DNA of 64,000 bases from Loripinus fragilis. Lineage: Eukaryota > Mollusca > Bivalvia > Lucinida > Lucinidae. The notes below the pieces were generated by a model. That model was not told the origin of the DNA, ran no database searches, and worked only from the letters and a program-made list of their open reading frames with translations. Positions 56,488-64,000 of the stretch are shown here, one piece after another. The stretch's first letter is position 1. Each line of letters starts with the position of its first letter. The stretch spans positions 42,207,716-42,271,715 of the forward strand of contig OZ026530.1 of the NCBI GenBank assembly GCA_964019695.1, in the 5' to 3' direction. The translations under genes were made by a program, and so were the position numbers.

Positions 56488-56726
56488 TAATTGAAAGTGA
56501 ATCTAAAAATAGACAGTCATCAGTTTCAATTACAAAAAAGTATTGATACTCTTATTTCTTGGAATAATAAAACTTTTCTAATACTTTTCTTTCTTGAGAT
56601 ACTGGTTTGCTGAAAAGAACTGCTTTAATATTAAGTTATAAAGCACAAAAACTAGCAGCATTGGAAAGAAACTTCACACACACCAATATCCAATATTTTG
56701 ACATGCACAGTCCTGTATAAAAAAAG

Positions 56727-56910
56727 GGTGGGGGGAGCGCTGTGTTAAGAGTGCTTGACTTGAGACCATGGGGTTGCGGGTTCGAGCCTCGCTGGTGTCG
56801 CTGCATTGTCCTTGAGCAAGACACATTAATCCTTGCTTAGTACTTAAGACCTATCCCAACATAACTGAAAAATTGCTGACTGGGATGTAAAGAATCAAAA
56901 CTAAACATCA
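56727..56910 (+). mobile_element. SINE family A
   Basis: GAGTGCTTGACTTGAGACCA, GCGGGTTCGAGCCTCGCTGG, GAGCAAGACACATTAATCCT and GGGATGTAAAGAATC. The A box is partly damaged (GCTGTGTTAAGAG). Confidence 0.8.
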
Positions 56911-56969
56911 TAGATAAAAAATCAGATGTGTCACTGAAGTATCCATTGTCATGTCACTTCATCAAATCA

Positions 56970-57385
56970 GTCCAGGGATTTACCTACCTTGCCAGGGGCC
57001 TGTTGATTTTGGGAAAACTAGCATTTGGACCATCAAAATTGGGATAACTTCATGCAGTATAAAGAACTGGACCATCATTTTGAATGGATTAAAAACGATA
57101 TAAGAAATTAGCAGTGCAAAGCTGTAACATATTTGTTGCTTTAATTGCCAACCATAAAATCTGTTTTCATTCACATTTTTTTGTGAATTTTCATGCATCT
57201 TATGTATTTGTTAGGATTTTTCATAATTTTTTTAACCAAATTGTAGAACGAAGAAATTGGGAATGATATACACTATTTTGTGAAGTTGATGTACTATTTT
57301 GTGAAGTTTTGCTGGTTTTTTAATTGGTATGAGCCTGATATTCTGCCCAAAATCAGGCCAAGGAAAATCCCCGTAAAATCAGTCC
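56970..57385. mobile_element. CAGGGATTT…AAATCCC element, copy 1
   Basis: Left CCAGGGATTTACCTACCTTG and right AATCAGGCCAAGGAAAATCC CC, with CCATCAAAATTGGGATAA inside. Same family as 61675-62073, in inverse orientation. Confidence 0.7.
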
Positions 57386-57818
57386 TATTCCAGCCTTCTC
57401 ATTAAAATTTAAAATAGGAGGTTGAAATGCATGAGTTGTATGCAGAATTGCATGGTGATTGTAAAAAGATGTGAAAGATTCTCAAAAAAGGAAACCGCTA
57501 TAAAAGGCAATTCAGCCTTCTAATGTAAAATAAAAAAAAATACCTGTGTTTAGGGTAACCCGACGAAATGCCTTTCAAAATGCATAAAATAATTTTTCCA
57601 GAAAAATAATTTTTAAAAAATATATGTGGCTACCCTACCTAAAATTTTCAGACCCGTTACCCAAAACACTTATTTTTTTATTTGGCCTAATGAAAAGGAA
57701 GCTATTTATTGAAGAAATCTGAATATCCTCATTTTTTATGGAAAAAAATCTTAATACAAGGCAATGTTATCTGAGATGTGTTGACAAAGATATATAATGT
57801 TTTTTCCCTTATACACAG

Positions 57819-58002
57819 TGACTATGGCAGTGAGTCGCCCTGTACTCCTAATACAAGTTTGAATGAGACATTATCACCCATAGAACAGATATTTGGACTG
57901 ATGTCATCAGGCGGGCGTTCAACACGCAGTGGCTCCCCTTATGATTCTGACACGAGTGGGTTCAGCAGTGAGGGGTCTGAAGCAGCTATAATTGATATGA
58001 TG
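57819..58002 (+). CDS. CPEB1: CPEB1 coding exon 6 (SDSDTSGFSS box)
   Basis: The acceptor is CTTATACACAG and the donor ATG|GTAAGT (GT at 58003). The exon is 184 nt, entering in phase 2 and leaving in phase 0. It encodes DYGSESPCTPNTSLNETL, then SPIEQIFGLMSSGGRSTRSG, and ends SPYDSDTSGFSSEGSE and AAIIDMM. The last part matches the vertebrate CPEB1 segment SPSDSDTSGFSSGSD, which follows the Aurora-type phosphorylation region. It is a strong family-specific match. The exon tail with donor is repeated five more times downstream. Confidence 0.93.
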
Positions 58003-58919
58003 GTAAGTATGCCTTAGGCTGTAAAACTCAAATCACAACATAGGGCCAGTTAAGCAAATAAAAATTATCTCCAGTTATGATTCAGACACGAGTGGGTTCA
58101 GCAGTGAGGGGTCTGAAGCAGCTATAATTGATATGATGGTAAGTATGCCTTAGGCTGTAAAACTCAAATTACAACATAGGACCAGTTAAGCAAAAAAAAT
58201 ATCTCCCCTTATGATTCTGACAGGAGTGGGTTCAGCAGTGAGGGGTCTAAGGCAGCTATAATTGATATGATGGTAAGTATGCCTTAGGCTGTAAAACTCA
58301 AATTACAACATAGGACCAGTTAAGCAAAAAAAATATCTCCCCTTATGATTCTGACACGAGTGGGTTCAGCAGTGAGGGGTCTGAGGCAGCTATAATTGAT
58401 ATGATGGTAAGTATGCCTTAGGCTGTAAAACTCAAATCACAACATAGGGCCAGTAAAGCAAAAAAAAATTATCTCCAGTTATGATTCTGACACGAGTGGG
58501 TTCAGCAGTGAGGGGTCTGAGGCAGCTATAATTGATATGAGGGTACTGTCGTGCCAACCAAGAGTGACAGTGACGTAATATTTTGTTAACAATCGTTTAG
58601 TAAAACATTAATCTGTACATCCCACTTTAGCTAAGGCAAATCGATAGATCACTTGTGTATTAATCCTATCCACAGGATAGGATTAATACACAAGTGATCT
58701 ATCGATTATAAGTCTCTGATAACTTTGTAAACAAAACATGACGTCACTGTCACTTTCAGCTGGCAGGACAGTAGGTATGCCTTAGCCTGTAAAACTCAGA
58801 TCACTACATAGGGCCAGTTAAGCAAAAACAAATCCTCTCCCCTTATGATTCTGACACGAGTGGGTTCAGCAGTGAGGGGTCTGAGGCAGCTATAATTGAT
58901 ATGATGGAACTGTCCTGCC
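57933..58919 (+). repeat. Tandem copies of CPEB1 exon 6 tail with splice donor (six units)
   Basis: Units begin at 57933 (inside the real exon), 58069, 58203, 58337, 58473 and 58837. The basic spacing is 134-136 bp; the last step is longer because a 226-bp MITE sits in unit 5. Each unit has the SPYDSDTSGFSSEGSE…DMM coding tail, the donor region and about 60 bases of intron. The donor is intact (ATGGTAAGTATGCC) in units 1-4. In some units CTCCCC is changed to CTCCAG, creating a possible acceptor. Splicing there would enter a frame with an immediate TGA, so the copies do not look like in-frame cassette exons. Confidence 0.92.
58546..58771. mobile_element. TA-flanked palindromic MITE inside a duplicated splice donor (copy 1)
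   Basis: The terminal inverted repeats are CTGTCGTGCCAACC and GGCAGGACAG, extended by GTGACAGTGACGTAA and its inverse near the right end. A second, near-perfect inner palindrome is centred on CTATCCACAGGATAG. Left and right flanks share TA, and the uninterrupted unit reads GGTAAGTATG at this point, so the element inserted into the TA of a copied donor. The TA target duplication suggests a Tc1/mariner-type origin. It is non-autonomous with no ORF. Confidence 0.85.
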
Positions 58920-59135
58920 AACCAAGAGTGACAGTGACATAATATTTTGTTAACAATTGTTTAGTAAAACATTAACCTGTACATCCCACTTTAGCTAACG
59001 CGAATCGATAGATCACTTGTGTATTAATCCTATCCGCAGGATAGGATTAATACACAAGTGATCTATCGATTATAAGTCTCTGATAACTTTGTAAACAAAA
59101 CATGACGTCACTGTCACTTTAAGCTGTCAGGACAG
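58920..59135. mobile_element. Palindromic MITE, copy 2
   Basis: Same family and same position in the exon-tail unit as the copy at 58546, with few differences. The equal placement implies that unit and MITE were duplicated together rather than that the MITE inserted twice. The right flank then diverges from the exon-tail unit. Confidence 0.85.
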
Positions 59136-59397
59136 TAGGTATTGTACTTTCAAAGATGCATAGTAATGAGGTAATTCCATTTTTCTCATGAACAGGTAAA
59201 GCATGACTATTCACTACCACGCGCACATGCAATAATCTGTGGTAGGTTCAATATAACTGTAAACCGAGACCACCTGCACGCCCAAAATCAAGGTAAACTC
59301 GACAATGTTTGTTTACAACAATTCTCATCTATCTTTAAATCCACAATATGCATTAGCCTGTAAAACTCAAATCACAACAAAGAACCAGTTTAGCACC

Positions 59398-59560
59398 AAA
59401 AATTGCGTAAAATTGTGATTATTTTCTTACCCATCAGTTTATACATGTGTTTTGGGTACTCAAAAGAACCATCTCAGCGAGACGTTTTTTTTGAGTACCC
59501 ACAACATATGTTGGGGTTGAAAAATAAGAAAAATAATTTTCTGATACACGCTCTTATTTG
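59398..59560. mobile_element. Hairpin element after the CPEB1 exon 6 tail array
   Basis: AATTGCGTAAAATTGTGATT (A side), stem AAGAACCATCTCAGCGAGAC, GTTGAAAAATAAGAAAAATA and ACACGCTCTTATTTGGGAGC (B end). The A side faces the duplicated exon tails. Confidence 0.82.
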
Positions 59561-59569
59561 GGAGCCTGT

Positions 59570-59720
59570 CACAAAGTTGTCTGCTTTTATCATCTGCTGA
59601 AATGTTTAGTAACATTTGACCGTGTGGACCAAGAGCAAACAGCTCCTGCAGGAGCAGTCTTGTCTAGGTCCACACTGTTTGCCCCTATACTTATAATGTC
59701 AATTCTAACACACCTCGCCT
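59570..59720. mobile_element. Palindromic MITE (GTCTGCT…GCAGTCT family), fragment
   Basis: GTCTGCTTTTATCATCTGCT and the hairpin GAGCAAACAGCTCCTGCAGG AGCAGTCTTG with GGTCCACACTGTTTGC; related to 51885 and 61340. Confidence 0.65.
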
Positions 59721-59989
59721 ATAGAGCCAACGGTAACAAACTGTGATATATCGGACGATAATTCACAGCTTAAGTGTGTGATAGCTGAGGTCACTGGAAA
59801 ATGACGTCATTCATGGTGTTAGACGATGTAATGTCGTTTTTACGCTTGAAAGATGTTACAATTACATGTAAATGTATGCGACATAGTCTAAGTATTGACG
59901 GGAGTTCTTCAGTGCAATGGCGGAAAGTTGGAAGAAGCTGAAGACTTCGAATGTGTATCCGTCATTTATTGTGTATTAGAATCGAAACA

Positions 59990-60152
59990 GATCAGCTCTA
60001 GTGCTTGAATTGTTGAGTAATAATTCACTGTTTGTCGGTCAGTTGTACGAAGATAAATCACTGTGCTGCGCGCTCGTGGTTTGATGATCTTCCTTACAAC
60101 TGACCTTCAAACAGTGAATTATTACTCAACAATTCACTGCTGGAGCTGATCT
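59990..60152. repeat. 160-bp hairpin
   Basis: GATCAGCTCTAGTGCTTGAA TTGTTGAGTAATAATTCACT GTTTG is inverted as CAAACAGTGAATTATTACTC AACAATTCACTGCTGGAGCT GATC. The loop contains GCTGCGCGC. Confidence 0.88.
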
Positions 60153-60814
60153 ATTTCTTAAGTAATATGCAGCAGGTGACTCGAGCATCGAAAGGTTGCT
60201 GATTCCAGCCTAAAAGGTATTTCAGCAATAGTATTTTTCACTATAGCAATAGTTTTTATACCCCAGGACTTTCACTTTGATTTGCTTGGTTTCGGCATAA
60301 AAAGGTGAAATGGCAGTAGGATGTATATGTTCTTGCATTCCATGCATTTCAGCAAAATTAGTGGACTTTTACAATATTCTGATATTTTCTGTTAATGCCA
60401 TACAAAATCCATTCATACTGAAAGTGCTACCATATTCAGAATTTCCTTCTAACAGGCATATATGTTTCAGACAATCTTATCATTAGTATTGCCATGCTTA
60501 TAGTCCAGAATACATGTAGAAGTAGTATCGCATTGGTAACTTCCTGCAATTTCAATACTATCACAATAGTCATTTGGGACTTAATCCATAAGCATTTTAT
60601 CCCCCATTAACATGATGACCGCAGATGGTTTCATTTTTTTTATTTATTTATTTATACAATCTTTAGAGGGTGACACAATTAGCTATGACAACTTTCTACC
60701 TTGCTGCCCTCTGAAACAAGTTAATAAACAATATAACTATATACAACTATAACACGGACCAGCGGATACCGCTGGATTAAACAATGTGCATCACAGTGAA
60801 TGATGATAAAACAT

Positions 60815-60905
60815 ACTACCCAAAACATATGTTAAAACTGGTGGGTAAGAAAATATTTACAATTTTTCTTTCGCTGAAAAAATTTTGTTTATCTAAACCT
60901 GTGAT
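60815..60905. mobile_element. Truncated hairpin element beside CPEB1 exon 7
   Basis: The left hairpin arm is missing; CCAAAACATATGTTAAAACT GGTGGGTAAGAAAATATTTA and the A end TTTGTTTATCTAAACCTGTG remain, 23 bases before the exon acceptor. Confidence 0.82.
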
Positions 60906-60924
60906 CAAAATATATCTATTTCAG

Positions 60925-61333
60925 AATCAGTTGAAGCTCAGCTGTAGAGGGGAGAAGTCTCCTGTTGCTAAGCAACTGACATACCCTGTATCTCAGCAAC
61001 AGCAGCATCAACAACAACAGCAACAACAACAGCAGCAGCAGCATCAACAACAACAGGCCTTGTTACAACAACATAGACAGCAACAACAACAGCAACAACA
61101 GTTGATGCATTACCTTCAACAGCAGCAGCAGCATCAACAGCAACAACAGCAACAACAACAACAGCAGATGTCTCTGATACCTGTATCAAGTACAAGCAAT
61201 GCTCTGGCTCTGGCCAATGACTCGAGTGTAGTTTCCAGCTCAAGGGCCTTGCAGGCCATCCGGCCGTATGTGATAGCTAACCTTGATCCTTACGCCATTG
61301 ATAGGGCAGCCAGATTGCATAGGAGTGCTGCAG
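60925..61333 (+). CDS. CPEB1: CPEB1 coding exon 7 (long polyQ/His segment)
   Basis: The acceptor is TATCTATTTCAG and the donor GTAACTTA (GT at 61334). The exon is 409 nt, entering in phase 0 and leaving in phase 1. It begins NQLKLSCRGEKSPVAKQL and runs into about 66 residues dominated by Gln with His interruptions, ALLQQHR and LMHYL breaks. The Gln codons mix CAA and CAG with CAT interruptions, which should limit repeat instability. Then follow Ser-rich sequence and VIANLDPYAIDRAARLHRSA, matching the conserved DPFSIEREARLHRQAA segment just before RRM1 in vertebrate CPEB1. Gln-rich tracts in molluscan CPEB support prion-like assembly; that role is inferred here by composition. Confidence 0.93.
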
Positions 61334-61339
61334 GTAACT

Positions 61340-61590
61340 TAAACCCTTAATGCACCAATCGCAACAAAAGTCTTCCGCTTTTCTCGTCTGCTGAAATGTT
61401 CAAGACGCCTCTATGGCAAACAGTGTGGACCCAGATCAGACTGCTCCTATAGGAACAGTCTGTTCTGGGTCCACACTGTTTGCTTCTAAACTTAATTTGC
61501 CAGTAATGTTAGGCAATTATTTGCAGTGGACGACTTCAGCAGACGTAACTTTCAGATGCATTTTTTCTTGGCGCTTTAAGGGTTAGTACA
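61340..61590. mobile_element. Palindromic MITE (AACCCTTAATGCACCAA family), copy 2
   Basis: AACCCTTAATGCACCAATCG and TTTTTTCTTGGCGCTTTAAG GGTTA are the ends. The inner hairpin is GTGGACCCAGATCAGACTGC TCC … GTCTGTTCTGGGTCCAC. It starts within 7 bases of the exon 7 donor. Confidence 0.88.
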
Positions 61591-61674
61591 TATTTTTACA
61601 TATTACATATTTTTAATCCATAATTAGTTTGAACACTTGTTTGAGGACCCACCACATAGGTTTTCAGGGATTTT

Positions 61675-62073
61675 CCTAGGCCTGATTTTGGGCCCGGATA
61701 TCGGCCCTTTCTCAGTTAAAAAATTATCAAAAACTTCCCAAAATGGTGTATATCATTCCCAATTTCTTAGTTATACATTTTGGCGAAAATTTCATGAAAA
61801 TCCGAACACAAATAGCAAGGTTACAGATGCTTGAAAATTTGCATTAAAATGCGAATGAAAACAGGTTTTCATTCACTTTTTTATACAAATTTTTTTGTTT
61901 TTATGAATGGCAACTGAAGCAACATCTTATGTCCATGGTCTTTAATCAATTTAAAATTGAAGTCCAGTTCTTTTGGACTGCATCAAGTTTTCCCAACTTT
62001 GATGGTCCAAAATGCTTTTTCTCAAATTCAACAGATCCCTGACCCCGGCTTCAGTAAGGTAGGAAAATCCCTG
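61675..62073. mobile_element. CAGGGATTTTCC TIR element, copy 2
   Basis: Starts CAGGGATTTTCCTAGGCCTG and ends GTAAGGTAGGAAAATCCCTG. The interior has TCCCAATTTCTTAG and GATGGTCCAAAATGC. No convincing target duplication. Fragments occur at 42797 and 50220. Confidence 0.8.
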
Positions 62074-62584
62074 AACTGTTTAGACAAATCTTTTATCATT
62101 CCCTATTGAGTATGACGAGATGCCACGCTCACAGACTATCTCACAGCCAAATTCTTCAGCACTTATCTTGCCCAATAAATCTGTTCTAAAGTCTCCAGCA
62201 CCTTACTTACCCATGGGTGAAAGTTTTCAGGATTAATCCTGAATTCAGGATTTTTGAGGCTGACTTTCAATAGAAAGTCAGCCTCAAAATGCTGAATTAT
62301 GGAGAATATAATAGCTTCTCTGATTAATTTTCAGATTATCTAAATACATTTAACCATTTAAACACGAAATTATTAATTTTTGTAGGCATCCTGGAAGTTT
62401 AAAAATCTGAATTTCTAAAGTTCAGGATTTGGAAATTTTGAACTTTCATTCATGCTCGCCCAATATTGATGGTCAGATTAAAATTTGTCAGCTATCTTAC
62501 CCATTTATAAGGGGATTTTAATTCTTAAGCAAGCCTGCCAGCAAGCATCTTACACAATGGAAGCTTGATTTAAACTCTTCTGAA

Positions 62585-62789
62585 CAGTAAAACCTGTGTA
62601 AAACGGCCACTCAAAATAAACAAATCAAAGATCTGAATGACAAAAGGTAGCCTAATGAAGGTTGAAAGTATTGCAGAATGCTGCCTTTGGAGCATTCTGC
62701 AATACTTTTGACCTGCATTAAGCAACAATTGGTCTTGAAAACTAATTTTTGGTCATTTTGAGGGTGTCCGTTTTGCACGGGTTTTACTG
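62585..62789. mobile_element. CAGTAAAACCTGTG MITE just upstream of RRM1 exon
   Basis: Uninterrupted 205-bp copy with ends CAGTAAAACCTGTGTAAAAC and TTTTGCACGGGTTTTACTG. An inner palindrome GTATTGCAGAATGC … GCATTCTGCAATAC lies at 62668-62705. TA follows the right end. The element stops 33 bases before the exon 8 acceptor, so the branch-point region is at the element border. Confidence 0.9.
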
Positions 62790-62821
62790 TATATACTTTT
62801 TGGATGCTCTCGTTATTTCAG

Positions 62822-62938
62822 CCATGTGTGAGGCTAGTTGTACCTGGAGTGGTAAAATTCCTCCGAAGAACTACAAGAATCCAACAACGTTTTCCTGCAA
62901 GGTGTTCCTCGGCGGGGTACCATGGGACATAACAGAAG
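62822..62938 (+). CDS. CPEB1: CPEB1 coding exon 8 (start of RRM1)
   Basis: The acceptor is CGTTATTTCAG and the donor GTAGGC (GT at 62939). The exon is 117 nt, phase 1 to phase 1. It encodes [20 protein letters not shown] and [18 protein letters not shown]. The CTWSG…PP.NYKNP…[14 protein letters not shown] block is diagnostic of CPEB1, and [11 protein letters not shown] is the RNP2 strand of RRM1. The domain binds the CPE motif in mRNA 3' UTRs. A MITE ends 33 bases before the acceptor, and a hairpin element begins about 7 bases after the donor, so this intron boundary is crowded by repeats. Confidence 0.97.
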
Positions 62939-62945
62939 GTAGGCA

Positions 62946-63118
62946 TAGGTTTAGATAAACAAAAATTTTCTCATAAAAGTGTAAATATTTTCTTACCCAT
63001 AATTTTTAGCATATGTTTTGGGTGCTCAAAAGAACCGTCTCATCGAGACGGTTCTTTTGAGTACCCACAACATATATTTTGGTTGAGAAATAAGAAAATT
63101 AAATTTTCAAGTCCTGGT
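62946..63118. mobile_element. Hairpin element beside CPEB1 exon 8 donor
   Basis: A end CATAGGTTTAGATAAACAAA begins about 5 bases after the GT donor. AAAAGTGTAAATATTTTCTT, stem AAGAACCGTCTCATCGAGAC and GAGAAATAAGAAAATTAAAT follow. Confidence 0.9.
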
Positions 63119-63324
63119 CATAGGCTTGTGGTGTTTTGTTTGTTCAATCTTTTTCTCTAAAAGAAGCATTATTTCTCTATTTTTAAAACATTAATATATA
63201 TATTTCATTGAGAAACAACTGAAAAAATATTCTATAACAATTAGAATTTTGACAAAGCGCTTTAGCAATCAATTGCATTGTGGGAATCATATTGAAATAA
63301 TACAATGTGATGTGTTTAACTGTG

Positions 63325-63430
63325 GGAGTGTAAAAATGGGTGTAAACTATGGGAGTGTAATTGTAAAATGGATGTAAACTGGGAGTGTAATTGTAAAATG
63401 GGTGTAAACAGTGGGAGTGTAATTTTAGAA
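63325..63430. repeat. Short tandem repeat, ~34-bp unit
   Basis: GTGGGAGTGTAATTGTAAAA TGGGTGTAAAC is repeated three to four times with small length differences. Confidence 0.8.
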
Positions 63431-63824
63431 AGATTCTAACAGTTTGACAATGACTAAGCTAGGGGGCGACTAGGACGAAATGGTCACCCTATGGGGCTGA
63501 AATTTCACCCTAAATGGGACCCAGGGAGAACTGGGAGTCTCCCTCAAAGAATTTTTTTTTTTTTTAGGGAGACTCTTTTTCATTCTGTCACCACACAAAC
63601 GCAAGCCATGGTGACAATCTACTACAACTGCATGGTATTTCTCCTTCCATTTAATGGCAATAGTATGTGTAATAGCTAATTTGCTTCTAAACAGACAGAA
63701 AATGCCCTAATTTTACGCTATGACTTCTCAGTATCTGACTGTACTTCTCCCTAATTTTACTGGAGTGAGGTCACTTCTCCCTACTTCTCCAGCTTGAACC
63801 CTGGTTTGATTTATCTTTTTTCAG

Positions 63825-63887
63825 CTGGTCTACAAGCATCTTTCAACAAGTTTGGCAATTTTAAGATTGAGTGGCCGGGTAAAGACG
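63825..63887 (+). CDS. CPEB1: CPEB1 coding exon 9 (RRM1 helix region)
   Basis: The acceptor is TATCTTTTTTCAG and the donor GTAAGTCA (GT at 63888). The exon is 63 nt, phase 1 to phase 1. It encodes AGLQASFNKFGNFKIEWPGK DG when joined to exon 8, corresponding to AGL..TFRVFGSLSVEWPGKDG in vertebrate CPEB1. The rest of RRM1, RRM2 and the C-terminal zinc-binding domain must lie beyond the right edge. About 431 residues of CPEB1 are encoded in this window. Confidence 0.95.
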
Positions 63888-64000
63888 GTAAGTCATTTTT
63901 GCGTTTTCATTGGGAGATTACAACTCTGAAGGTTTGGGTTTTTATTTTTATTTCCATACTTATCACTTTAAATTTATTACAGTAAGATAAACTGGGGACC

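Noticed and set aside
58069..58138. Repeated exon 6 tails as in-frame alternative cassette exons
   Set aside because: The only plausible acceptor (CTCCAG) leads to TTA TGA after the phase-0 junction, so inclusion would terminate translation.
60968..61243. Minus-strand ORF rich in Val and Ala
   Set aside because: It is the complement of the CAG/CAA polyQ tract of CPEB1 exon 7; poly-Val/Ala is the expected shadow.

Overview
The window is eukaryotic nuclear DNA: AT-rich, intron-rich and packed with interspersed repeats. No prokaryotic operon, ribosome-binding site or CRISPR array is present. Two spliced genes can be supported. The plus-strand gene is a CPEB1/orb-type cytoplasmic polyadenylation element-binding protein. 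Its exon phases fit together across nine exons from about 36.6 kb to the right edge, where the gene is cut inside RRM1. The Q/N-rich CPEB, the tRNA-derived SINEs, the LINE types and the many small inverted-repeat transposons suggest a mollusc, perhaps a bivalve. That is inference; no species can be read from the sequence.

Layout. From 1 to about 15.25 kb there is a minus-strand gene of unrecognised identity, with three coding exons (15244-14815, 5453-5257, 1767-1301) encoding at least 364 residues of Ser/Ala/Gln-rich, probably disordered protein. Its 3' end lies beyond the left edge. Its introns hold a 26-copy 92-bp satellite (6537-8922) and a terminal-inverted-repeat element with an internal 49-bp tandem array (12601-13316). 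From 15.3 to 36.5 kb is intergenic or 5' regulatory DNA. It contains a non-autonomous hAT-like element with an 8-bp target duplication, a TA-flanked element, a degraded L1/Tx1-type LINE, two other LINE remnants and a 1.7-kb nested palindrome. A strong minus-strand splice donor at 21574 may mark an untranslated first exon of the left gene. From 36.6 kb to the end is CPEB1.

CPEB1. The predicted protein starts MATL and continues with a conserved N-terminal box (DIFKRINAMLDNTLDL), a Q/N/G-rich repeat exon, a short polyQ exon, a linker, the conserved SDSDTSGFSS-type box, a long His-interrupted polyQ segment, the LDPYAIDRAARLHRSAA segment and the start of RRM1. CPEB1 proteins bind CPE elements in mRNA 3' UTRs and control polyadenylation and translation. 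Q-rich CPEBs of molluscs are known for prion-like self-assembly in synaptic memory; here three separate exons supply Q-rich sequence.

The most unusual signal is structural. At five exons, in both genes and on both strands, the 3' end of the exon plus its 5' splice site has been copied into the downstream intron. One array has nine 123-bp units (41 codons each), each with its own donor and the first four in frame, so donor choice could vary the length of a prion-like domain. A ~170-bp hairpin element with about 20 copies in the window lies directly beside several of these exons, often with the same end facing the splice site. It could have mediated the duplications.
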